A DNA stretch of 64,000 nt from contig NC_079504.1 in assembly GCF_030052815.1 (NCBI RefSeq), positions 84,322,249 to 84,386,248 of the forward strand, given 5' to 3'. The position numbers and the translations under genes were made by a program. The notes under the pieces were generated by a model. The model was not told the origin of the DNA and did no database searches. It saw only the letters and a program-made list of their open reading frames with translations. The DNA comes from Hevea brasiliensis. Lineage: Eukaryota > Streptophyta > Magnoliopsida > Malpighiales > Euphorbiaceae. Shown here piece by piece: positions 1 through 9,894 of the stretch. Numbering within the stretch: position 1 is the stretch's first letter; the number at the start of each line of letters is the position of its first letter.

Positions 1-383
1 TTGTCATAAGTGTCACTAATTCGACCTACTTAACATATATAAGTGCCTATCATGTTTGTAATATGGCATGAGACTCGCCATTCCATCTTATTTACATCTC
101 ATATAAATAACTTGGGAACAAACATGATTACAATCTATCTGGATAAGTGATGTCCTTATTGTGAAGTATCCTCGATTGTGAACCAATTTATGATACTTTA
201 TGCTAGAAATACTGTCACTCATATTCTTAACAACTTAAGAATAGAATTTCTACAAAATATCAATGTACCTTTTCTATTACACTTAAATATATTATGTAAA
301 CTGAAAAGTGAAAATGCCTTTTATTAATAAAAACATGTACAAGATACATACTAAATGATATGCTCTAGGGCATACTACTAACA
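1..383 (-). repeat. Copia-family LTR, 5' part, minus strand, cut by the window edge
   Basis: Read on the minus strand this begins TGTTAGTAGTATGCCCTAGA, the start of the 2.1-kb copia LTR seen in full elsewhere in the window. It ends abruptly inside the RT gene of element A1 at 383/384, so it is an insertion boundary. Only the first ~380 bases of the LTR are inside the window. The TSD should be 384-388 (CTTCC), but its partner is off the left edge, so a solo LTR and a full element cannot be told apart. The antisense reading frame that is open in other LTR copies has a stop here. Confidence 0.9.
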
Positions 384-997
384 CTTCCCTGGTCTTGGAA
401 TACACCAAAATATCATTAATAAAGACCACTATGAACCGATCTAGGTATGGATGGAAGATACGGTTCATAAAGTCCATGAATCTACTGGTGCATTTGTTAG
501 GCCAAATGGCATCACCAGGAACTCATAATGCCCATACCGGGTCCTGAATGCAGTCTTTGGCACATCTGCATCCTTCACCCTCAACTGATGATACCCTGAT
601 TTGAGATTAATTTTAGAAAATACTCCTGCTCTCTTCAACTGATCAAACATATTATCAATTCTAGGCAACGGATACTTGTTCTTCACAATCACTTTATTCA
701 ACTGCCGGTAATCGATGCATAACCTCAAAGTCCCATTCTTCTTCTTTACAAATAGCATTGGAGCTCCCCATGCTGACACACTGGGGCATATGAACCCCTT
801 ATCCAGTAAATCCTGCAACTAGATTTTCAGCTCCTTTAACTTAGTAGGTGCCATCCTATAAGGAGCAATAGAGATTGGTGCTATACCCGACAGTATCTCA
901 ATAGCAAATTTGACTTCCCTTTCTGGTGGCAAGCCAGGCAATTCTTCAGGGAAAACATCTGGGAAGTCTCTTACTATGAGTATGTCACACAGATCTG
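384..997 (-). pseudogene. Gypsy A1 reverse transcriptase, N-terminal half, broken
   Basis: The minus strand encodes a typical gypsy RT. It has the approach region ([15 protein letters not shown]), the primer-grip side [57 protein letters not shown], and then FHPYLDRF followed by [12 protein letters not shown] would copy the element RNA into DNA. Three faults are visible. A one-base deletion just after LTNAP (around 477) shifts the frame. The catalytic FIDD box reads FIND, so the first aspartate is lost. The gene stops at 384, where a copia LTR is inserted. An in-frame stop also lies near 820. RNase H, integrase and the 3' LTR would lie left of the window. It cannot be active. Confidence 0.88.
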
Positions 998-1002
998 GCT
1001 TA

Positions 1003-3108
1003 TGTTAGTAGTATGCCCTAGAGCATATCATTTAGTATGTATCTTGTACATATTTTATTAATAAAAGGCATTTCCACTTTTCTGTTTACATAATATATTT
1101 ATGTGTAATAGAAAAGGTCCATTGATATTTTGTTAGAAATATTATTCTTAAGTTGTTAAGAATATGAGTGACAATATTTTTAGCACAAAGTATCATAAAT
1201 AGGTTCACAATCGAGGATACTTCATAATAAGGACATGACTTATCCAGAAAGATTGTATTCATGTTTGTTACCAAGTTATTTATATGAGATATAAATAAAA
1301 TGGAATGGTGAGTCTCATGCCATATGACAAACATGATAGGCACTTATAAATGATAAGTAGGTCGAACTAGTTGACACTTATGACAAGCACATGGAGTTTA
1401 CTCTTGTCAATGTTTTGTCATAAATCATATCGTGCATATAATCTTTAGACTGAGATAGCACGATTATCTTGTATATAGGTAGTTTGAGTTTGATACTGCT
1501 TTCATACTTGTACTGTGTATGGGTATATGGGCATGTGTTGGCTCCTACTAGTTATATATGGAGGTAGGTGTTGATCAAGATGGAATCTGTTCCTCTAAGT
1601 AAATAGAGATAAAATCCTAAGTTCATTTAATTATTCTTGATGTTTCAAGTTCCTGGCCAGGACAGATAGATTTATTCAGAAAAGAGTTTCTGATGAGAAA
1701 ATCTTTTTAATCAAGAACTGGAATTAAAAGAGAACATAATATTCATAGCAAATGGAGTTTGACATAAACCATGACTCCAGCTTGAGTTGGGATTTTGTAA
1801 CAGAGAGATTCTAGTGCATGGTAACATATGATTATAGGTTCATTTAAGGTAAACCTTATTACTAATTGGGTGGCCATGGCATGCTATGCTAGGTGTTAAC
1901 CATGGTCTATGAGGTTCATAAAATGATTTAGAGAAATCATTTATGGTAAGAAAGAGTTCTGATGATATTAAGAGTTGATATCATGTCTCATTGCCAATTA
2001 GTGATGAGCCTAGTAAGTCACACACATACACAAGTTATCACCTATTTAAATATGATTTAATTAATTAATTAAAGAGTTTAATTGATTAATTAAATAGGTT
2101 TGGTTTGCAATTAAATTGCAAAGTCCCTAGCATGACTTGAAACCAAATATAGATTATTGGATGTATAGTATAAGTTAAATTTATATTTAAAGTGTTTAAA
2201 TATGAATATAATTAATGAGAAATTAATTAATAGAGATTAATTAATTAATTTATATTTGATATAAATTAGAAGAAGAAAAAAAATAATTATTTTGGGTTAA
2301 GAACTCAAAATTAAGATACAGGGGCATTTTGGTCATTTCACAGTGTGACACGTGGCATCATAAGATGGTGACATATGGGATTACACATAAGTTTGCCAAA
2401 TGTTTTTTAATCAAGTAAGATGATTAAAATCAAGATTAAATATAGGTTTGACACTTGGCACAATGTGATTGGGTCACTTATGCCTAGAGCTAATCAAAGG
2501 GTGACATGTGGCAAGGGTTTAATGTGTTAACCTAGCTATTTAAGTGTTGTTATGAAAAGAAAAAAAGAACCAGCAGCCACTCCTCTCCTTTGTCATGCCA
2601 CTTTGAGGCTTTTCATCTATTCTTCTTCATCTCTCATCAATTCAAAGAGATTAGCCATCAATCTCTTGAATTAAGAACACTAGAAATTGTTTCTAGTGTC
2701 CTGTTTACATCTCTAATCTCTTAGAAGGCAGAACTTGAATTTCTAATTAATAGAAAAGCTTTAGAAGCTGTTCAAGGGCTGCCATAGGTGTTCTTAGTGT
2801 GGACAAGCTAGAGGGACAACATCTGGTGTCCTGAAGATGAATCTCAAAGGCGCAGACACGCTGCAGTGCATCAAGAGGTTAGTGTAATCATTCTTGATTT
2901 AATCTAGGGTTCTAAAATTAATCTGATTAATTTTAAAATCTTAAATGGAAAATACAGATCCAAAAACATATTAAAAGAGTTTTAATATGTTGTTTATCAT
3001 TGAAATCAAATAGATAAAAAATAAATCTCGCATGATGCATGTGACCCTAGGTGAAAATTTTTGAATTCAATGGTATAAACTTGTGTTTTTCACGCTTACA
3101 TTCCTTCA
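1003..3108 (+). mobile_element. Solo copia LTR (2,106 bp) inserted in A1
   Basis: A complete LTR from TGTTAGTAGTATGCCC to ...TTACATTCCTTCA, with no internal sequence on either side. The 5-bp duplication GCTTA is exact at 998-1002 and 3109-3113. It splits A1 between the protease linker (left of it on the protein) and RT. A TATA-like box, TATTTAAG, lies at 2537-2544; the same place in the Copia-2 LTRs reads TATATAAG. A perfect 12-bp stem hairpin is at 2965-2991. Recombination between the LTRs of a former full element is the usual origin of a solo LTR. Confidence 0.95.
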
Positions 3109-3113
3109 GCTTA

Positions 3114-3775
3114 GCCTGCCTAGTATCCACCACATGTGCTAGGTAGGCTTCATAGCCTTTTCTCATCAGTTTTCTTGCAACTGTGGCTGAGATGACATTG
3201 GACAAAAAATATGTTCTTTCCCCCACAACTGTAATCTTATTACCCTCAGGAGTTTTCAAGGAAATCCTCTTTAATTTACAATCAACCATTGCCTGATGAC
3301 GTGATAATTAGTCCATTCCTAAAATCACATCAAACTCATAGAAAGGCAATTCAATAAGGTCTGCCAAGAATTCATACCCCTGAATCCTTAGCGGGCAACC
3401 TTTGTACACCTTGTTCACCACTACATTGTGGCCTAATGGATTAGTGATCAGAATATCTTGGTCACTTTCCCCTACTAGTATCCCTCTTTCTATGGGTAGG
3501 TTAATGCAAATGTATGAATGAGTGGATCCTGGATCCACTAATGCATGCATAGATGTGTTGTAGAGGGATAACGTACCCCTTATAACATTCGGGGCATCTT
3601 GCTCCTCCTGAGCTCTCATGACATAGGCTCTGGTAGGTGCTCTAGCCTCTGGCCTCTCAGTTGGCTCAGATGCAGGTCTTTGCGATGGACCAACTACCTC
3701 AGATTTACTGGACTTCCTACCCCTTTGAGGTATAGGGGCAGGTCTATCTGCTTGTGTTGGAGCAGCTATAGCAGT
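3114..3775 (-). pseudogene. Gypsy A1 aspartic protease and linker
   Basis: Same reading frame as the gag to its right. The retropepsin-like domain has the motif ALVDPGSTHSYI (the active-site D in the DPGS form usual for this gypsy group), then LPFYEFDVILGMD and HQAMVDCKLKRI. The family protease cuts the Gag-Pol polyprotein. The tryptophan normally after GMD is a stop here, which separates two open stretches (3308-3619 and 3047-3289). The protein then runs to VDTRQAK, where the solo copia LTR cuts it at 3113/3108. The last residues of the 3047-3289 open frame are LTR sequence, not protease. Confidence 0.85.
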
Positions 3776-4846
3776 TCAGCATGGACAGTTCCTTAACTGA
3801 TGCTCTGTCGACCCACACCTTAAGCAGGCACCTGTCACTCTCCAACACTCCCACTTATGACACTTCAAGCAATGCGGACATGCAGAAGATGTTGGGGCTG
3901 GTCCCCTGAACACCATCCCTGGAGAGCTACCCACTGATGGTGTGGACTGGCCTTTCTTAGGTGTAAACTGTGGTCTGGGCCCTTGGGACTGACCCCAACC
4001 TTGAGGCTGATCTGAACTCTGAGTGAGTGGACCTTTGAACTTCTTTCCAAGTGCAGGAGATGAACTAGACTGACCTGGACCCCTCTTCTGCTGTCTCTCT
4101 CTTCTGGTCTGCTCACTTATTCTAACTTTCTCAACTTTTACTACAGCTTCGACTAACTTGGTGAAGTCTGTAATTCCCAAGGCAGTGATCATTATCTTTA
4201 TGTTGTCATTTAGCCCCTCTTCAAATCTTTTACACCTCTCAGCCTCATTAGGGACTATCTCCCTTCCATAATGGCTTAGTCTAGCAAATTCTTTTTCATA
4301 CTCTACCACTGTCAGCTGTCTCTGCCTCAAGTTAATGAATTCTCTTCTTCTCTCTTTCAGATATACACTATCCACATACTTCTTTTTGAACTCTAAGAGA
4401 AAGAAGTCCCAGGTTATTTGTTCTGGCTACACTTCACTGGACACTGTATCCCATCATTGATATGCATCATCTTACAGTAGAGATACAGTAGCTTCTAGGT
4501 TTTGCTCTGGGGTGCAGTGGAGTTGTTTTAAAACTCTTCCTGTTCTGTTTAACTAGTTCTCAGCTATAACAAAATCATCTTCCCTCTTGCCAAAAAAATC
4601 CACTGCTCCAAATTTCCTGAGTTTCTCCAAAAGAGATTTTTGCCGTGGAGGTGGCGGTAGTGGTGGCATTAACCTTGCCATTTATCTGAAAAACTCGGCC
4701 ATTTGCTGGAACATAGCTTGTGGAGGCTGAGCAGGCTCTGCTGGAGCTGGAGGAGTAGGTTCTCCCCTACCCCCAGTCTAAGCTGCTGCAGGTGGAGCAT
4801 AACTCTCCACTTCCTCCTTAATTGTCCTTTGTGATGTGGGGTCCAT
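3776..4846 (-). pseudogene. Gypsy A1 Gag, with in-frame stops
   Basis: The chosen start is the ATG at 4846 (MDPTSQRTIKEEVES), 127 bases inside the leader and at the same place as in B1 and B2. A proline- and glutamine-rich N-terminus is followed by the retrotransposon gag core (FLLEFKKKYVDSVYLKERRREF, VVEYEKEFARLSHYGREIV, RCKRFEEGLNDNIK). A basic Ser/Gln-rich stretch follows, then a zinc knuckle CLRCGSTEHQLRNC (CX2CX4HX4C, near 3780-3820). Gag would form the virus-like particle that packages element RNA. The whole stretch stays in one frame with no frameshift, but has several stops. Most sit where CAA, CAG or TGG is expected, consistent with C-to-T decay. The longest open part is 3776-4375. 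Confidence 0.88.
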
Positions 4847-4954
4847 ATCCTAATCAAAATAAAAAAACCAAACAGATCTGCATTAGTGTCACCTTGAATC
4901 TTACAAATACAATGCATGGTATGGACTTGATCTAGACCCAGAAACGCCTAAACC

Positions 4955-4968
4955 GTGCTCTAATACCA
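4955..4968 (-). other. Primer-binding site of A1 (initiator-Met type)
   Basis: Minus-strand TGGTATTAGAGCAC lies five bases from the inner end of the 5' LTR (4974). TGGTATCAGAGC is the common plant retrotransposon site for the 3' end of initiator methionine tRNA; this copy has one change. It fixes the orientation of A1 as minus. Confidence 0.85.
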
Positions 4969-4973
4969 CTAAA

Positions 4974-7900
4974 TGTGACACCCCTTACCCGTTCATAGTA
5001 TAGTCGAGCAAGATATGTCACACTATGTACCCAAACACCATATTTTATCTAAATTATTTTTATCCTTCCTTAATTTATTTTTTTTATGATGATGAAATGC
5101 AATTTGGGAAATTTGACTCATTTAAGTCATTTATTGAAATTATAAATTCATTTGAGGTTCCAAAAATTTTATAAAAAATCCGGCAGAGTACCGGCTAAAA
5201 ATGGAGAAAACAGTTCTTTGGAACCTGTGAAAAACACTTCCAATAATCATTATATTCCACAACTCCCAATTATCACATCAATTTTCAACAATTTCTCATC
5301 AATTTCTCAAGCTTTCCAATCATTCAATTCACATCATATTTATACTCAAATCATAAATAAATACTCAACTTTCATTTATGAACACCATTTACAGATAATT
5401 TCATTAATACATAATCACATAAGTTTCAATATACATGACAAAATAAAAGTTTAATTACAAAATTTACAAAAAAACAAAACACAAAATACAAAATGTAGCC
5501 TAGCATCCTACCAATGCACCGTAGCAGAGAGGTGACACAGGACACTAGCATATCTGACTCTCACCCTGACCGGGGTCTACTGGGATGGCTCTCCGTATCT
5601 CCAGTACCTACGCGTAGCAAAAAGCAACGCGCTAAGCAATAATGCTTAATGGTGCCAATAAAAAAAAAAACTAAAAGAGAATAAATATGCAGTGTGTATA
5701 TTGATGTCTCATGTAAACAAATTTTTAGTAATTATTTGTAGTCTTATTTATTTGATACTTGTTATATCCATTATTTCATTAAATTTATCAACTTCCATTA
5801 TTGGTTGCCCAAGCAACGTCTACTGGATGACTGGACTAGATAAATGGGTAAACTAGCACTGGGCACCAAGTACTTCGGGCTGTCACATCATCGGTCACGT
5901 ATGTATCTCCCGGTGTGCAATAGAACAGGTGATAAGCTATAATAAACATTAGGCACAAGGCCAAGTATCATCATAATATCATAATGGCTAAAAGTCATAC
6001 AATCACAGAATGACATAATACCATGTGCAGTACTGCTAACTGAACCCTATTGGCATGCCAACCTATCCAAACCAATCTTACTAGGTTTAACATGTAAGGT
6101 TACTATTCATTTTACTATTTAGGTCAAATTATTGACTTTCCAATGCATAATAATTACATGAGTCCTAATCACATAAATTTACAACATTTTGATTTCCAAA
6201 AGTGTTGGCATTAGCTGCCAATTCACACTTCTAACCAATGGAGAATAAATCAGAAATTTCAGTTTTGGGTGCTAGAGTTCACTGTTCCATTAGGCCATTC
6301 TACAGTGAGAATTTGGCCAAATGTTCTTCATCAAAGTTGTTCCTTATTGTGTCTAGTTATATTTCACTTTTTGAATCACTCCATTTGGAGTTTTTTAGCT
6401 CAAGTTATGGCCTAAACACCATAACTAGCCAGATTGCAACTTTTCAAGAATTTCTGGGCAGAATCAATTCTGCAATTTTTGTACACTGACTGCAGGTCAG
6501 TTTTTGAACACATTATGGTCAAAATTTGGGTTTGTTTCCTTCATGAAAGTTGTAGGGCTATGTATCAGCTTTCTATTGGTAAAAATTCAGGTCAATTGGA
6601 CCTTTCTACACTAAGTTATGACCAAATGAATGAACACTATTCATTTAGTCATTTTGCCCAGGCAGAATGTAAGTCATCCACATTTGGTCAATTTTTAGGG
6701 CATCCTATGTTTAGTTTCTGTACAGAGTTCCTTCACCAAAATTATGCCATTATATGTCTAATTTCATTTCCAATTAGCCTTGCACCAATTGAATCTACAT
6801 AATCAATGTTATAGCCGCCCAAACATGCTGGACTCACATCTAGACCTGCAAGGCACTCAAGGCAGCACACCCAAACTCAAATCCAAAGCCGCATTTCACT
6901 TCAAATCCTCATCACACATAGCCAAATGGTCATTAATTGACCATTAAAATATCAATCCCTCATTAATTACATAAACCCTCAAATTTTGAGTTCAAAACCC
7001 TAATAACAAATTCTCAATTGCACATGTCACATGTTATTAATTTAATTCTTCCATTCTAACTCATTTATGTGCAATCTCCATCATCTATAACATGTTTGAA
7101 CCTATCAAAAATATCAGCCCAACCACACACCAAGGCTGGCTGAATTTAGGATTACACATACATGAAGATTTTAGTTCATTTTCTTGCAATTTCTAGCTTA
7201 AATCAAGTACATAAAGAAGAATTTAGAAGAAGAAAGGAAGAATTTGGCACTAACCTTGCTTGAGTCAATTTCCAAGCTTGTAAAACCCCTTTCCTTTCTC
7301 TTCTTTTTGCTGCCTCAAGTTTGCCTAAGATGCAATGAGTGTTTTTAATGAAAGGAGCAAGGGATTTTATGGTGTAATTAAGTGGGAAGGAAGCTTGGTT
7401 GGGATAACAATGGTGGAGTCTCTTTGGTGTGTGGTTCCGCCAAGGAAGAAAATGAGTAAGGGAGCAGATTTCTTTTGTTCATTTTTGTCTCATTTATCCC
7501 ATTTTAATGAGTTTGCTTAATTGTGATTGGTGGAGAGACATTTTAATGACATCATGTGATGTCAAAAATCCTATTTTTTTCATTTTTCTTTCCTTTTCTT
7601 TTCTACTAAATTTCAATTCAATTTTTAGCAATATTTATTCACATTTTATGTTATACAAATTATTTATTTAACTGGACAAGTTCGCCAAAAATCATCTCTG
7701 AAGACGAAATGACTAAAATGCCCTCCGTTTGGCTTATTGAGCCAAAATTGTCTGTATCGATTGATAAAATTCCAGAAGCATTTTCTTGGCATTCTAATGC
7801 CATCGAAACGTCAATGACTCTTCTCTGGAGTCCCAAAAATTATTTCATGAATTTTCCCCTTGGTTTAAGGCTTCTAGCTGCGAAGACCGCAACTTTCCAC

Positions 7901-8107
7901 TGGATTACCCATTGCTAGGGCATCGACTCATTTAACTTGGTTGTATTTTATTTCTAAAATTTTTTCTAAATTTTTCTTATTATTATTTGAGTTAATTATG
8001 ACTCATTACTTTAGTATAAATATTTTTCCAGATGTTCTTGCTGTCTGGACCGATATCGGTCACCTGAATAGTAGAATGTACGGGATTGCTACAGTGAGGG
8101 TGTTAAA
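4974..8107 (-). repeat. 5' LTR of A1 (family A, 3,134 bp)
   Basis: On the plus strand it starts TGTGACACCCCTTACCCG next to the primer site and ends ...GAGGGTGTTAAA, where the canonical end would be TGTTACA. It aligns along its length with the three LTRs of the array at 23855-47381 but is about 430 bases shorter. It contains no gene. The open frames at 5152-5454, 6238-6802, 7335-7520 and 7709-8135 are LTR sequence with no recognisable domain. The part 6290-6810 carries degenerate internal repeats with CTTCATGAAAGTTGT and AGTTATG(A/G)CC cores. A pyrimidine-rich tract is near 7567-7605. Confidence 0.88.
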
Positions 8108-9103
8108 AAAATGCCCACTTCCACCACAGTTGTAGCAGGCACTTGTGGCCATATAATATACTCCTCCATGTGTCTTGCCATAGGTCTTATAGGTACCGAT
8201 AGGAAAAGAACCCCTAGATGTATGCTGATTAGATCTAGGTGGCCTCTACCCTGAAGATCTTTCCTACCAGATCCTCTGTTACTCGGTCCCCCAAATCTCT
8301 TTCTCTTCCCCAAACTACTGCTTGAACTCTGACCCCTGAGCTTCCCAATATTGTCTTTTTCAGTTGTTCCTTTATCGGATGCTCCTTTTAGTTCTATCCT
8401 TTCTAACTCAGAGAAGTTGTCATGCCAAAACCCAACCACTTGCAATCTCAAACTAGGCCTCAACTCGGCCTCAAACCGTTTGCATCTGTCCCTGCTGCTA
8501 GTGAGTAAGCTTCTAGCATAGTGTCTAAGGCAAGAAAAGTCCCTCTCATACTCGGCCACTATCTTATTACCCTGCTTCAGGCTCAGAAACTCCTATAGCT
8601 TCATATCCACATACATGTCTGGGATGTATTTTTACCTGAACTCTCTGAGGAAGTCATCCCATGTTAGAATTGGGGGCTCCACCAAACTATGGGGAATGGT
8701 TTTCCACCATTCATATGTATCTCCATGCAGTAAGGACACCGAATATTGAAATTTTAGCTCATCAGTGCAATTCAGTTTCTTAAACACCCTCTCCATTCTC
8801 TCCAACCACTATTTGGCTTCCAAAGGTTCCACTGTGCCCTTGAACTCTTTTGCCTCATACTTCACTAACTTGTCTTATTGTTTGGCTGGGGCTAGTGGTT
8901 GCACTGAAGGTGCTTGTATTGGAGCTTGGACTGGTATATTACCCACCATTTGTTGAAAAAATGCAGCCATCCGCTGTGCTTAACCGAGCGTAAACGCATG
9001 GATGAAATTGGTGTAGCTGACCCACTGGCATTCTGAGGAGTTGGGCCTCCCCCTGTACCTCAGCTACTACCGATTGCTCTACTATGTGATCCCCCTCTTC
9101 CAT
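8108..9103 (-). pseudogene. Gypsy B1 Gag, cut inside the zinc knuckle
   Basis: The ATG at 9103 gives MEEGDHIVEQSVVAEVQGEAQ, then a frameshift relative to B2. Further along, the gag core is readable in pieces: MAEYERDFSCLRHYARSLL, RDRCKRFEAELRPSLRLQVV and a Ser-rich basic stretch. The open frame 8089-8559 covers the last third. The end reads CYNCGGSGH, the first half of a CX2CX4HX4C knuckle, and is cut there by A1. The last few codons of that open frame are A1 LTR. There are several indels and stops, and the gene is dead. Confidence 0.8.
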
Positions 9104-9271
9104 AATGAATCACAAAAAATTCTATTCCCTAGACAACCAACACAAGGATATTTCCCTCCATTAGTCCATATTCATGATGTAATGCACTATATGTATCAAT
9201 TAAGGACAAATGAGCAGTTGTACTTACCAAAATATTTTAAATATGCAATTCAAACTTGTATGAAAACCAAA

Positions 9272-9283
9272 GCTCTGATACCA
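9272..9283 (-). other. Primer-binding site of B1
   Basis: Minus-strand TGGTATCAGAGC, an exact match to the usual initiator-Met-type site. It lies eight bases from the LTR edge at 9292, the same distance as in B2. Confidence 0.85.
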
Positions 9284-9291
9284 CTAAAACA

Positions 9292-9894
9292 TGTCACACT
9301 TTATCCCTAGTAAGGCATGACATGTTCTTGTAGTATATCTTATAAATTACCGAACTACATCTACCGATAACCCATTAAATATACTACAAGAGATTTTAAA
9401 ACAAAACATAGCATTTTATTTTACTTTTAAATTGCGAAACACTGCATAGTGATAGTTAAAACTTTAACAAAACCCAAAGTATAACCTGTTGAAACCATGA
9501 AATAAATCAAGTAAAAGATTTCGTTCAATCCGTTTCATAACATAATAAATTCAATTATATTTTAAGTAGACATTCATTGGAGGAAATAAACTTAATATTA
9601 TAAAAGTTATATTTACATAAGTCTCAAAATAAAAATGTCAAATATTTACAATCCCAAAATGCTTTAGCAATGTAATGTTTTTTAATATAAACTGCTCAAT
9701 GTCCGTACATCCATACATATAGCTACAAAATACATCAAAAATGAAATTTCAAGGGCATACCGACTATATATACCCATCAGTCAATACAAAATGCTGCTCC
9801 CAAGTCTCTCACTTAGCAGTCTTCTCCTTTCCCTTACTTGCAATAGCATAAATAAGCTATCACTGAGTATATCACTCAGTAGTGCACAACTAAT
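9292..9894 (-). repeat. 5' LTR of B1, inner part
   Basis: Plus-strand TGTCACACTTTATCCCTAGT aligns with the B2 LTR starts at 24312 and 32754. This includes the TACTACAAG...GGGTTATCGGT segment and the CTATCACTGAGTATATCACT segment near 9860. It carries no coding capacity. It is interrupted at 9894 by a solo copia LTR and continues at 11981. Confidence 0.82.

Larger units (their letters stand above)
384..8107 (-). mobile_element. Gypsy element A1 (Del/Tekay-like chromovirus), 3' end truncated
   Basis: Minus-strand Ty3/gypsy element. From right to left it has the 5' LTR (4974-8107), a Met-type primer-binding site, a leader, gag with a zinc knuckle, protease, and the first half of RT. The copia insertion at 383 and the window edge hide the rest. 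A solo copia LTR (1003-3108) splits the protease-RT linker. The right end lies in the gag zinc knuckle of element B1, so A1 inserted into B1. Gag, protease and RT order, the long LTR and the TGGTATTAGAGC primer site fit the Del/Tekay group. That lineage call is an inference from sequence style, because no chromodomain of A1 is visible. Confidence 0.85.

Noticed and set aside
4669..4917. 82-codon minus-strand frame over the A1 gag start
   Set aside because: It is a shadow of the true gag frame, which starts at 4846 and has family-typical residues.
6238..6802. Plus-strand open frames in the A1 LTR (83 and 122 codons)
   Set aside because: They lie in non-coding LTR sequence on the opposite strand to the element, overlap the degenerate internal repeats, and show no domain.
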